Source: Lachnospiraceae bacterium UBA1766
Lineage (GTDB): Bacteria; Bacillota; Clostridia; Lachnospirales; Lachnospiraceae
DNA: 26,578 nt
Direction: 5' to 3'
NCBI GenBank assembly: GCA_002314715.1
Contig: DCGY01000097.1
Coordinates: forward strand, 1 to 26,578
Both the position numbers and the translations under genes were made by a program. This document shows, piece after piece, positions 8,000 through 16,301 of this stretch. The notes below the pieces were generated by a model that did not search any database, was not told the origin of the DNA, and was given only the letters and a program-made list of their open reading frames with translations. How positions within the stretch are numbered: the first letter of the stretch is position 1; each line of letters begins with the position of its first letter.

Positions 8000-8857
8000 A
8001 TGTTGGAACAGAATGTGGAAACCTTTATTGGCTGTGATGCACCCTATGAGAATGCGGAGATTGTACTTTTCGGAGCGCCCTTTGACTCAACCACGTCCTA
8101 TCGTCCGGGCACCCGTTTTGGCAGTAAGTCCATTCGCTCAGAAAGCTATGGTTTGGAGACCTACAGTCCATATCAGGATAAGGATTTGACCGATTACAAG
8201 GTGTTTGACAGCGGTGATATTGAGCTTTGTATGGGAAACAGTGTGAAGGCTTTGGATGCTATTTCAGAGCGTACAGCCATTATTTTGGAGGATGGCAAGC
8301 TTCCCTTTATGATTGGCGGAGAGCATTTGGTAACCCTGGGTGCTTTTCGAGAAGTGGTAAAAAAATACCCGGAGGTTTGTGTGCTTCATTTTGATGCCCA
8401 TGCGGACCTTCGCGAGGATTATTTGGGAGAGCCCCTTTCCCATGCCTGCGTCCTTCGTCGTTGCCATGACTTGATTGGAGATAATCGTATCTTCCAATTC
8501 GGCATTCGCTCCGGAGACAGAAGTGAGTTTACCTGGTCCAAAGAGGGACATACCAAAATGCATCCCTTTGACTTAAATGATTTGGACAAGGCATTGGAGG
8601 AAATCGGTGACAGACCGGTTTATTTCACCATTGATCTGGATGTGTTGGATGTATCTGTATTTCCCGGTACCGGCACACCGGAAGCCGGTGGAGTCTCCTT
8701 TATGGAGTTAATTCGGGCAGTGATTATGGCCTGCGGCAAGCTTACAATTGTGGGCTGTGATGTAAATGAATTAAATCCCATGCTGGATCAAAGCGGTGCT
8801 TCCACCGCGGTGGCCTGCAAGGTGGTTCGTGAATTTTTATTGGCTCTTCAGAAATAA
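8000..8857 (+). CDS. speB: Agmatinase family ureohydrolase
   Basis: 285 residues of the arginase/agmatinase fold, which hydrolyses a guanidino group to an amine plus urea using two manganese ions. All six expected metal ligands are visible: H109 in GGEHLVTLG, D132, H134 and D136 in HFDAHADLR, and D212 and D214 in DLDVLD. Early G-A-P-F-D-S-T-T-S-Y-R-P-G and late TPEAGG segments are also typical. The expected substrate is agmatine, giving putrescine. Because dehydrogenase and decarboxylase genes of the carboxyspermidine type follow, N1-aminopropylagmatine is a possible alternative substrate. The gene starts 15 bases after speE, and its AAGGAG site overlaps the speE stop codon, which points to tight co-expression. 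Confidence 0.92.
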   Translation: MLEQNVETFIGCDAPYENAEIVLFGAPFDSTTSYRPGTRFGSKSIRSESYGLETYSPYQDKDLTDYKVFDSGDIELCMGNSVKALDAISERTAIILEDGKLPFMIGGEHLVTLGAFREVVKKYPEVCVLHFDAHADLREDYLGEPLSHACVLRRCHDLIGDNRIFQFGIRSGDRSEFTWSKEGHTKMHPFDLNDLDKALEEIGDRPVYFTIDLDVLDVSVFPGTGTPEAGGVSFMELIRAVIMACGKLTIVGCDVNELNPMLDQSGASTAVACKVVREFLLALQK

Positions 8858-8879
8858 CGAAAAGATTGGAGAATAAATT

Positions 8880-10139
8880 ATGGGTAAAGTATTAGTAATC
8901 GGCTGCGGTGGCGTGGCAGGTGTGGCAATTCAGAAATGTGCACAGAACGATACGGTTTTTGATGAAATCGTGATTGCTTCCAGAACAGTAAGCAAGTGTG
9001 ATGCTTTGGCAGAAAAATTAAAAGGACATACCAATGCAAAGGTTACTACCGCGAAAGTGGATGCGGATAAGGTAGAGGAATTGGTGGAATTGATAAATCG
9101 TGTAAAGCCGGATGTGGTATTAAATCTGGCACTCCCTTACCAGGATTTGACCATTATGGATGCCTGCCTTGCTACAGGAGTGGATTACGTGGACACTGCC
9201 AACTATGAGGCAGAGGACACCCAGGATCCTACCTGGCGTGCTGTTTACGAGAAGCGTTGCAAAGAGAAAGGCTTTACCGCTTACTTTGACTATTCCTGGC
9301 AGTGGGACTACAGAGAGAAATTCGAAAAGGCCGGAATCATGGGTCTTCTGGGTACCGGTTTCGATCCCGGTGTAACCAGCGTTTTTTCTGCGTATGCGTT
9401 GAAGCACTACTTTGATGAGATTCACTATATCGATATTTTGGACTGTAACGGTGGCGATCATGGCTATCCTTTTGCCACCAACTTTAATCCGGAGATTAAT
9501 CTGCGTGAAGTATCCGCCAACGGTTCTTACTGGGAGGATGGTCATTGGGTTGAGACAGAGCCCATGGAGATTAAGAGAGAGTACAATTTTGAAGGCGTTG
9601 GCCCCAAGGATATGTATCTTTTGCATCATGAGGAGATTGAATCCCTGGCAGAGAACATTCCCGGTGTGAAGAGAATTCGTTTCTTTATGACCTTTGGACA
9701 AAGCTATCTTACCCATATGAAGTGTCTGGAAAACGTGGGTATGCTGGGAACCGAGCCGATTCTGTATGAAGGCAAGGAAATTGTGCCCATTCAGTTCTTA
9801 AAGGCCTTGTTGCCGGATCCCGCATCCCTGGGACCCCGCACGGTAGGAAAGACCAATATCGGATGTATCTTTACCGGCGTAAAGGACGGTGTGGAAAAGT
9901 CTGTTTATATTTACAATGTTTGCGACCATCAGGAGTGCTACAAGGAGGTTGGCTCTCAGGCAATCTCTTATACTACCGGTGTTCCTGCCATGATCGGTAC
10001 CATGATGGTAATGACCGGTGCCTGGAAAAAGGCCGGGGTATTCAATGTGGAGGAGTTTGATCCCGATCCCTACATGGAAGCATTGAATAAGTGGGGACTG
10101 CCTTGGGTAGTGGATGAGAATCCTACCCTGGTACCTTAA
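8880..10139 (+). CDS. Carboxynorspermidine/carboxyspermidine dehydrogenase (saccharopine dehydrogenase family)
   Basis: 419 residues. The N-terminus has a Rossmann dinucleotide-binding motif (VLVIGCGGVAGVA) followed by DVVLNLALPY and a D-T-A-N-Y-E segment, as in the saccharopine dehydrogenase family. The middle region has GTGFDPGVTSVF and DCNGGDHGYPFATNFNPEIN, which I associate with the polyamine branch (CASDH). The C-terminal part reads TTGVPAMIGTMMVMTG. The enzyme would condense putrescine (or diaminopropane or agmatine) with aspartate beta-semialdehyde and reduce the imine with NADPH to a carboxy-polyamine. The gene sits between speB and the matching decarboxylase, which strongly favours this role over lysine metabolism. 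A TTGGAG ribosome binding site precedes the ATG. Confidence 0.88.
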   Translation: MGKVLVIGCGGVAGVAIQKCAQNDTVFDEIVIASRTVSKCDALAEKLKGHTNAKVTTAKVDADKVEELVELINRVKPDVVLNLALPYQDLTIMDACLATGVDYVDTANYEAEDTQDPTWRAVYEKRCKEKGFTAYFDYSWQWDYREKFEKAGIMGLLGTGFDPGVTSVFSAYALKHYFDEIHYIDILDCNGGDHGYPFATNFNPEINLREVSANGSYWEDGHWVETEPMEIKREYNFEGVGPKDMYLLHHEEIESLAENIPGVKRIRFFMTFGQSYLTHMKCLENVGMLGTEPILYEGKEIVPIQFLKALLPDPASLGPRTVGKTNIGCIFTGVKDGVEKSVYIYNVCDHQECYKEVGSQAISYTTGVPAMIGTMMVMTGAWKKAGVFNVEEFDPDPYMEALNKWGLPWVVDENPTLVP

Positions 10140-10158
10140 CGGAAAGAGAGATTTTGAA

Positions 10159-11331
10159 ATGCAGGATTTAAAAACCCCCTGTTATGTAATTGATGAGGAC
10201 AAATTAGAAAAAAATTTACAGATTCTTCGGGGAGTCATGGACCGTACCGGCTGCAAGATTTTGCTGGCGCAAAAGGCCTTCAGCAATTATGGGGTATATC
10301 CTTTGGTGGCAAAGTATCTGGCAGGGGCAACGGCCAGCGGTCTGTTTGAGGCCAGACTGTGCAAGGAAGAAATGCCGAGAAATATGGAGAATCATATTTT
10401 TTCACCGGCTTTTCGGGAGGAAGATTTTCAGGAGATTTGTCTGATTTGCGACCATATTGTATTTAATTCCATGAAGCAGTTAGAGAAGTTTGGAGAGCGG
10501 GCCAAGATGGCCAGAATGCAGGTGGGTCTTCGAATCAATCCGGAAAAATCCACTCAGGAAGGACATGCTATCTACGATCCCTGTGCACCCGGCAGTCGAC
10601 TGGGCACAACTCTGGCGGAGTTTGAAGCGGGATTTTTGGCGAATCCCAAGCTTTTGGAGCTTTTGGACGGCCTTCATTTTCATACCCTTTGCGAACAGGA
10701 TTCCGATGCGTTGGAGGAAACCTGGAAGGTATTTCAGGAGAAGTTTGGAAAATATCTGAAAGATATGAAATGGGTAAATTTTGGCGGCGGTCATCATATC
10801 ACCCGGGAAGACTATGACATTGCCCGTTTGGAAAAGGTGATTGCACAGGCCAGGGAAACCTATGGCCTGATGGTATATTTGGAGCCCGGAGAAGCCATTG
10901 CCTTAAATGCAGGATCCCTGTTTACCACGGTTTTGGAGGTTCAGGAAAAGCATTTGTATGGGGATGGGAAAGACCCGGCAGGCAGTATGGATATTTTGAT
11001 TCTGGATACTTCCGCAGCCTGTCATATGCCGGATGTAATTGAGATGCCCTATCGCCCGCCTTTAAAAAACAGCGGCGAGGAAGGCGAGAAGAACCATACC
11101 TATCGACTGGGGGGACCCACCTGTCTGTCCGGTGATGTGATTGGGGTGTATTCCTTCGATGAAGAAGTCAAAGAGGGAGATGTGCTGGAGTTTCAGGACA
11201 TGGCCATCTACTCCATGGTAAAAAACAATACCTTTAACGGCATGCCGCTACCGTCGATTTATCGAAAGAAGGGCGAAAAGATTACCTTGTGGAAAGAATT
11301 TTCCTACGAAGATTTTAAATGTCGATTATAA
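10159..11331 (+). CDS. nspC: Carboxynorspermidine/carboxyspermidine decarboxylase
   Basis: 390 residues from ATG 10159 (AAGAGAG eight bases upstream). The frame is open from 10114, but that extension overlaps the preceding gene and lacks a good ribosome binding site. This is a fold-type III (alanine racemase-like) PLP decarboxylase. The PLP lysine is K39 in AQKAFSN. The family blocks that follow are GLHFHTLCEQ, WVNFGGGHHITRE, LEPGEAIALNAG, DTSAACHMPDVIEMPY and RLGGPTCLSGD, the last carrying the cysteine expected in the active site. It removes the carboxyl group from carboxyspermidine or carboxynorspermidine to give spermidine or norspermidine. It is the last gene of the polyamine operon and is followed at once by a strong terminator. 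Confidence 0.92.
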   Translation: MQDLKTPCYVIDEDKLEKNLQILRGVMDRTGCKILLAQKAFSNYGVYPLVAKYLAGATASGLFEARLCKEEMPRNMENHIFSPAFREEDFQEICLICDHIVFNSMKQLEKFGERAKMARMQVGLRINPEKSTQEGHAIYDPCAPGSRLGTTLAEFEAGFLANPKLLELLDGLHFHTLCEQDSDALEETWKVFQEKFGKYLKDMKWVNFGGGHHITREDYDIARLEKVIAQARETYGLMVYLEPGEAIALNAGSLFTTVLEVQEKHLYGDGKDPAGSMDILILDTSAACHMPDVIEMPYRPPLKNSGEEGEKNHTYRLGGPTCLSGDVIGVYSFDEEVKEGDVLEFQDMAIYSMVKNNTFNGMPLPSIYRKKGEKITLWKEFSYEDFKCRL

Positions 11332-11336
11332 GAAAA

Positions 11337-11383
11337 AGCATCGGATTCTCAAATTCATTTTGAGAACTCGATGCTCTTTTTTT
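11337..11383. terminator. Bidirectional terminator between nspC and truA
   Basis: AGCATCG (11337-11343) pairs with CGATGCT (11369-11375), and TTCTCAAA pairs with TTTTGAGAA inside, leaving a short loop. On the plus strand seven T residues follow. On the minus strand a run of T residues also follows, so it can serve both converging genes. Confidence 0.9.
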
Positions 11384-12119
11384 ATTCGTAATCCACCTTT
11401 ATCATGCAAAGTCCCTTGGCAGGCGCTGTGGGGCCGGCCAGGGAACGGTCTTTGGCTTCAATCAAATCCGGAATGCTTTCGGGGGTACGTTTCCCGAAGC
11501 CTACCTCTAACAGGGTGCCGGTCAGGATACGAACCATGTATTGCAGAAAGCCGGAACCGTGATATTCCAGAGTCAGATAATCGCCCTTTTGGAGGATTTC
11601 GATTTTGTCCACCTTCCGTACGGTGGATTTCTTCATGCGGGGATTTCCGCAAAAGCTGGCAAAATCGTGAGAACCCATTAAGTAAGAAGCTGCCTGACGC
11701 ATTTTTTCGATGTTGGGAACGCCTTCCAGCACATTCACGTATTTTCGGTCGAAAACCGGTTTTTCCTTGCCGATGTAGCAGGTGTAACGATAGGTTTTTC
11801 CCATGGCCTTGTAGCGGCTGTGGAAGCCCTCTGCGGCGATTCGCAGGTCGTTTACGCTGATGTCATCGGGAAGGTAACGATTCATGTAATCCTTGATTTC
11901 CTCCGGCTTCATTGTGGTGTCAAATTTGGCATTGGCTACCATGGCTTTGGCATGGACCCCCGCATCGGTTCTGCCGGCACCGATGACTTCTACCGGGACG
12001 CCGACCATGGTGGAAAGCACATTCTCCAATTTGCCCTGAATGGTCATGTCGGTGGTGGGCTGATGCTCCCAACCCTGATATCTGGATCCGTCGTAGGAAA
12101 TTGTCATTTTATAATTCAT
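11382..12119 (-). CDS. truA: tRNA pseudouridine(38-40) synthase TruA
   Basis: 245 residues, the normal TruA length. The N-terminus YKMTISYDGSRYQGWEHQP and the motif GAGRTDAGVHA (residues 47-57), with catalytic Asp D52, identify the family clearly. FLQYMVRILTGTLLEVG near the C-terminus is the second conserved block. TruA converts uridine to pseudouridine at positions 38-40 of the tRNA anticodon stem-loop. The gene is alone on the minus strand, has a GGAGGA ribosome binding site, and has its own promoter at 12153-12181. Its stop codon overlaps the T run of the shared terminator. In many Firmicutes truA follows ribosomal protein and ecf transporter genes; here it is isolated. Confidence 0.97.
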   Translation of the reverse strand: MNYKMTISYDGSRYQGWEHQPTTDMTIQGKLENVLSTMVGVPVEVIGAGRTDAGVHAKAMVANAKFDTTMKPEEIKDYMNRYLPDDISVNDLRIAAEGFHSRYKAMGKTYRYTCYIGKEKPVFDRKYVNVLEGVPNIEKMRQAASYLMGSHDFASFCGNPRMKKSTVRKVDKIEILQKGDYLTLEYHGSGFLQYMVRILTGTLLEVGFGKRTPESIPDLIEAKDRSLAGPTAPAKGLCMIKVDYE

Positions 12120-12152
12120 GGAATATCCTCCATATCCTGTGTACTAAAATGT

Positions 12153-12181
12153 ATTATAAAGGGTTCGGGGATAATTGGCAA
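12153..12181 (-). promoter_or_regulatory. Predicted truA promoter
   Basis: Read on the minus strand, TTGCCA (12181-12176) is separated by 17 bases from a perfect TATAAT (12158-12153). It lies 34 bases upstream of the truA start codon and diverges from the feoAB promoter, with 17 bases between the two -35 boxes. Confidence 0.75.
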
Positions 12182-12198
12182 TCGCTTTCCCCGCAAGG

Positions 12199-12227
12199 TT
12201 GACTTTTCTGTTAGCCATGACTAAAAT
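12199..12227 (+). promoter_or_regulatory. Predicted feoAB promoter
   Basis: TTGACT (12199-12204) and TAAAAT (12222-12227) are separated by 17 bases, a near-consensus sigma-A promoter. The start site would fall near 12234, leaving a leader of about 35 bases before the feoAB start codon. The -10 box overlaps a palindrome described separately. Confidence 0.7.
12211..12224 (+). promoter_or_regulatory. Candidate DtxR/IdeR-type metal-regulator operator on the feoAB promoter
   Basis: TTAGCCATGACTAA is a 14-bp near-perfect palindrome (TTAG-x-CATG-x-CTAA). It covers the end of the spacer and the first bases of the -10 box. It resembles the TTAGG...CCTAA half-sites of iron-responsive DtxR/IdeR-family repressors. 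Binding there with Fe2+ would block RNA polymerase, as expected for a ferrous iron importer. Confidence 0.5.
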
Positions 12228-12270
12228 GATATGTGGATGAATTTAGTTTTTGTGAAAATGAGGAATGAAA

Positions 12271-14619
12271 ATGACGTTAAAAGAGTTGGAAATCGGTAGG
12301 AGTGCCATTGTGGAGGCAGTTGGAGGCGAAGGTGCCCTCAGACAGCATTTCCTGGATATGGGTATTCTTCCCGGAGCGGAAATTACTCTTGTAAAATATG
12401 CCCCCATGGGAGACCCTATGGAGCTTCTGGTACATGGATACGAGCTTACCTTACGTCTGGAGGATGCGGCGAAAATCCAGGTACGCCTATTGGAAAAGAA
12501 ACGGGAAGAGGCAAAGAAAAAAGAAGAAAATCGAAAAAAGGTTGCCCATCCCGGACTTGGAGAGGATGGTATCTTTCACTGCAAGGATCATGAAAACCCT
12601 TTGCCGGAGGGACAAAAACTCACCTTTGCATTAGCCGGTAATCAAAATTGCGGAAAAACCACTTTGTTTAACCAGCTGACCGGTTCCAATCAGCATGTGG
12701 GCAATTTCCCCGGGGTTACGGTGGACCGAAAAAGCGGAGCCATCCGTGGGTATGACAATACGGAAATCACAGACCTTCCGGGCATCTACTCCATGTCTCC
12801 CTATACCATGGAGGAGATTGTTACCCGCCAGTTTATTTTGGATGAGAAGCCTACGGGTATTGTAAATATCGTAGATGCCACCAATATTGAAAGAAACCTT
12901 TATCTGACCATGCAATTAATGGAGCTGGGAATTCCTATGGTTTTGGCCCTGAATATGATGGATGAGGTACGAGGAAACGGTGGTACCATTCGAATCAATG
13001 AGATGGAGCACATGCTGGGAATTCCGGTGGTACCCATTTCTGCCAGCAAAAATGAGGGCGTGGATGAGTTGATTCGACACGCTGTACATATTGCCAAATA
13101 TCAGGAAAAACCTCTTCGAATGGATTTTTGCGAGGAGTCTGATCATGGCGGTGCGGTGCATCGTGCACTTCACGGAATTATGCATTTGATTGAGGACCAT
13201 GCCAAGGCTGTTCATATGCCGGTTCGTTTTGCCGCCACCAAACTGGTGGAGGGGGATCAGATGGTGCTTGAGGCCTTAAAACTGAGTCAAAACGAACAGG
13301 AAATGTTGGAACATATTATTAGTCAAATGGAGGAGGAACGTGGAATGGACCGATCAGCGGCCATTGCGGATATGCGTTTCACCTTTATCCAGAAGCTGGT
13401 GGCCAAGACGGTGGTAAAGCCCAAAGAGAGCAGGGAGCATGCCAGAAGTCGTCACATTGACCGCTTTCTGACCGGCAAATATACGGCGATTCCGGCCTTT
13501 ATCGCCATTATGGGGCTGGTATTTTTCCTGACCTTTCACGTAATCGGCGCGGCCATGCAAAGCCTGCTGGAGATGTTGATTGCAGCGCTTACCAACATGA
13601 CGGATACCTTCCTGCGGGATATTGCCATCAACGAATCGGTGCGGTCTTTGGTCATTGACGGTGTGTTTGCGGGCGTGGGAAGTGTGTTGAGCTTCCTGCC
13701 GTTAATCGTGACGCTGTTTTTCTTTCTGTCCTTATTGGAAGATACCGGATATATGGCACGTGTGGCCTTTGTGATGGATAAACTGCTGAGACGAATCGGC
13801 CTTTCCGGACGAAGCATCGTCCCCATGCTGATTGGCTTCGGCTGTACGGTTCCGGGGGTTATGGCCAGTCGAACATTACCCTCCCAGAGAGACCGAAAAC
13901 TGACAATCATGATGACACCCTTTATGAGCTGTTCGGCAAAGCTTCCCATATACGGATTCTTTGCGGCTACCTTCTTCCCCAAATATGCCGGCCTTGTGAT
14001 GGTAGGCCTGTATTTCCTGGGAATTGTGGTGGGTGTTTTGATTGCCCATATCCTAAAAGGAAATATGTTTCGGGGAGAGGCGGTTCCCTTCGTTATGGAA
14101 TTGCCCAATTATCGTTTGCCCGGTTTGAAAAATGTGGCAATGCTTCTTTGGGAAAAGGCCAAGGACTTTTTGCAAAGAGCGTTTACCGTTATTTTCCTGG
14201 CAACGGTTGTGATTTGGTTCCTGCAGAATTTTGATTTACATCTTCGGGTGGTTGTGGATTCCAGAGATTCCATTCTTGCGGCCTTTGCAAGCCTGATTTC
14301 TCCTGTCTTTGTGCCTTTGGGTTTTGGAGACTGGAGAGTGTCCACGGCCTTGATCAGCGGATTTTTGGCCAAGGAAAGCGTGGTTTCCACCATTCAGATT
14401 CTGTATGGCTCTACGGAAAATTTAATGGCCCAAATGTCGGTGGCAAGTGTAGTTCCGCTGTTGGTATTTTGCCTGCTCTACACACCCTGTATCGCAGCCA
14501 TTGCTTCCGTACGAAGAGAACTGGGAAAGAAATGGGCACTGGGCACTGTGATTGGCCAGTGCGGTGTGGCATGGATTTTTGCTCTTTTGGCAAGGGGAAT
14601 TGTATTATTCGTATTCTAA
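12271..14619 (+). CDS. feoB: Fused FeoA-FeoB ferrous iron transporter
   Basis: 782 residues from ATG 12271, which has AGGA six bases upstream; ATG 12265 sits directly on that AGGA and is less likely. Residues 1-75 are a FeoA SH3-like domain (LRQHFLDMGILPGAEITLVKYAPMGDP is its typical core). A lysine- and glutamate-rich linker follows, and then the FeoB GTPase domain: G1 GNQNCGKTT (123-131), G3 DLPG (168-171) and G4 NMMD (228-231). The C-terminal half is the polytopic membrane part with two Gate-like blocks (GRSIVPMLIGFGCTVPGVMASRT and MTPFMSCSAKLPIYG). The protein imports Fe2+ at the cytoplasmic membrane, gated by nucleotide hydrolysis. FeoA-FeoB fusions are known in anaerobes. No FeoC was seen. 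Confidence 0.96.
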   Translation: MTLKELEIGRSAIVEAVGGEGALRQHFLDMGILPGAEITLVKYAPMGDPMELLVHGYELTLRLEDAAKIQVRLLEKKREEAKKKEENRKKVAHPGLGEDGIFHCKDHENPLPEGQKLTFALAGNQNCGKTTLFNQLTGSNQHVGNFPGVTVDRKSGAIRGYDNTEITDLPGIYSMSPYTMEEIVTRQFILDEKPTGIVNIVDATNIERNLYLTMQLMELGIPMVLALNMMDEVRGNGGTIRINEMEHMLGIPVVPISASKNEGVDELIRHAVHIAKYQEKPLRMDFCEESDHGGAVHRALHGIMHLIEDHAKAVHMPVRFAATKLVEGDQMVLEALKLSQNEQEMLEHIISQMEEERGMDRSAAIADMRFTFIQKLVAKTVVKPKESREHARSRHIDRFLTGKYTAIPAFIAIMGLVFFLTFHVIGAAMQSLLEMLIAALTNMTDTFLRDIAINESVRSLVIDGVFAGVGSVLSFLPLIVTLFFFLSLLEDTGYMARVAFVMDKLLRRIGLSGRSIVPMLIGFGCTVPGVMASRTLPSQRDRKLTIMMTPFMSCSAKLPIYGFFAATFFPKYAGLVMVGLYFLGIVVGVLIAHILKGNMFRGEAVPFVMELPNYRLPGLKNVAMLLWEKAKDFLQRAFTVIFLATVVIWFLQNFDLHLRVVVDSRDSILAAFASLISPVFVPLGFGDWRVSTALISGFLAKESVVSTIQILYGSTENLMAQMSVASVVPLLVFCLLYTPCIAAIASVRRELGKKWALGTVIGQCGVAWIFALLARGIVLFVF

Positions 14620-14636
14620 AATAGGGGGGATTTTTT

Positions 14637-16301
14637 ATGGAACAAAAACCGGTTATGGTAACACTGTCTGAGGGAGAAAAAGGATGGGAGAAGGACCTTG
14701 GGCAATTTCGAATCAAAGCCTATATTCCCAAAACCGACTGCCCCAAAGACTTAATGAATTATGGCTTCTGGTCGCCGTATCTGCTGGTGTTTGACGACAC
14801 GAAAAAGACATTGGAGGAAGGAAAAGCACTTGCACAAAAGAGCGGCCTTGCCCAAATTGCGTCTTCCTTTGGCGCAGCAGTCTATTTTGTGTCACCTGCG
14901 GAGGGCATTTCTTTTGCCGAAGCACCGAAGAATTTATATGAGCTTGTGATGGAGGAATCTGCCATTGGCCAGTATTATGAAGACGGTATCGTCCTGACCT
15001 GGGACCGCTTCCAAAAGAAGTTCGGATTACCTATGCTTCGGGGTACCGTTTCCAGGACCGTTCTTTACGGAGTGGGTGAGGCGGCAGATTATCTGGCAGA
15101 AAACTGCCTGAAAACATTGAACGGAAGAGGTATGTTCGGCCCCGGAGACATTACACCGGCGGTTTGTATTTTGGACAGCCTTTCCAAACCGGTTTCCGCC
15201 CAAAGAAGAGATTTGCCGGTGGCTTCCTTAAACAATTCAAAAGAAATCAATGCACAGCTTTCAGCTTCCGTGGATGCCTTTTATGAGGCAGATACCACAG
15301 ACCTTTGGAAGGTTTACAAGGAGTTTGCCCAAAACTACAGACGTATGGTGGGTCATCTTCAGACAGAGCCGGATTTCGATAAGCTGGGCATGGTAGCAGA
15401 GCCGGGGGAATATGTGGTTACCACCTCCAAGGATAATCAGGGCGATGACAAGGGAACGGAAACACACAAAGTCGGATATATGGCTTTTTATAACAAAGCA
15501 ATTTTGACGGGAGACAAAAAGGTGCCTATGGTAATGTGCTATCACGGCGGCGGAGACAGTGCCATGTTTATGGCATGGGTGTCCGGCTGGTATGACATTG
15601 CACGAAAGTATGGTTTCCTGTTGGTTTGCGTAGAGAATCATTTAAACAGTACCGCTACCGAGATGATGGAATTGATGAAAGCATTGCAGGAAAAATATCC
15701 TGTAGATGCCGAGAAATTATATGCTACCGGTTTTTCCATGGGAGGCTGCAAGTCCTGGGATATGTATCAGGAATACCCGGAAGTGTTTGCGGGAATTGCA
15801 CCTATGGATGCAACCTTTGATGTGGGCTTGAATGTATTTGGACAACCCTCCGTAAAAGAGAAAATCAATGAGGACGTTTTGGTGCCCATTTATTACATCG
15901 GCGGAGAGAAAACGCCTCTTCCCGAGCTTCCCTTCCAGGAGGCAAAGTGTCTGAATCGTATGGCTTACGTGCTTCGTGTCAACAAGTGCGTGAAGCAAAA
16001 TACCATGTCCTTTGATAAACAGGAACTTTGGGAAAACCCGATTTGGGGAATTGCGGGAGAGAAGATTTCCAAGCATGAAGATGCTTCCAGAAACGATTGG
16101 TTAACCCTGCACTATTTCCCCAGTCGGGACGGCCATTGCTATACGGTATTTGGCAGTGTGCAGAACCAGGGACATGAAGTAAGACACCACAGCTGTGAGT
16201 ATGCATGGAATTTCCTAAATCGCTTCCGTCGCCTTTCGGACGGTACGTTGATTGAAGAACAGGGGAAAAAGGAATGCTGCTTGGCAGATATCAACGAATA
16301 G
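14637..16301 (+). CDS. Cytoplasmic alpha/beta hydrolase of the PHB-depolymerase/feruloyl-esterase-like type
   Basis: 554 residues, preceded by a strong AGGGGGGA site. The C-terminal half (from about residue 290) is an alpha/beta hydrolase. VPMVMCYHGGGDSAMFM carries an oxyanion-hole-like HGGG. LYATGFSMGGCKSWDM is the nucleophile elbow, with Ser367 in G-F-S-M-G-G. A histidine candidate lies in VRHHSCEYAWNFLNRF (H517 or H518). The first 280 residues have no domain I recognise and may be a beta-rich accessory domain. There is no signal peptide or membrane segment, so it should act inside the cell, for example on imported acylated sugars or small esters. The acid member of the triad is not obvious. 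The gene follows feoAB by 17 bases, and its last 28 bases overlap the kinase gene. Function beyond ester hydrolase fold is unknown. Confidence 0.7.
   Translation: MEQKPVMVTLSEGEKGWEKDLGQFRIKAYIPKTDCPKDLMNYGFWSPYLLVFDDTKKTLEEGKALAQKSGLAQIASSFGAAVYFVSPAEGISFAEAPKNLYELVMEESAIGQYYEDGIVLTWDRFQKKFGLPMLRGTVSRTVLYGVGEAADYLAENCLKTLNGRGMFGPGDITPAVCILDSLSKPVSAQRRDLPVASLNNSKEINAQLSASVDAFYEADTTDLWKVYKEFAQNYRRMVGHLQTEPDFDKLGMVAEPGEYVVTTSKDNQGDDKGTETHKVGYMAFYNKAILTGDKKVPMVMCYHGGGDSAMFMAWVSGWYDIARKYGFLLVCVENHLNSTATEMMELMKALQEKYPVDAEKLYATGFSMGGCKSWDMYQEYPEVFAGIAPMDATFDVGLNVFGQPSVKEKINEDVLVPIYYIGGEKTPLPELPFQEAKCLNRMAYVLRVNKCVKQNTMSFDKQELWENPIWGIAGEKISKHEDASRNDWLTLHYFPSRDGHCYTVFGSVQNQGHEVRHHSCEYAWNFLNRFRRLSDGTLIEEQGKKECCLADINE

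Noticed and set aside
11360..12224. Open frames on the plus strand opposite truA (166 and 134 codons)
   Set aside because: They are shadows of truA on the other strand, with unnatural composition and no start signals.
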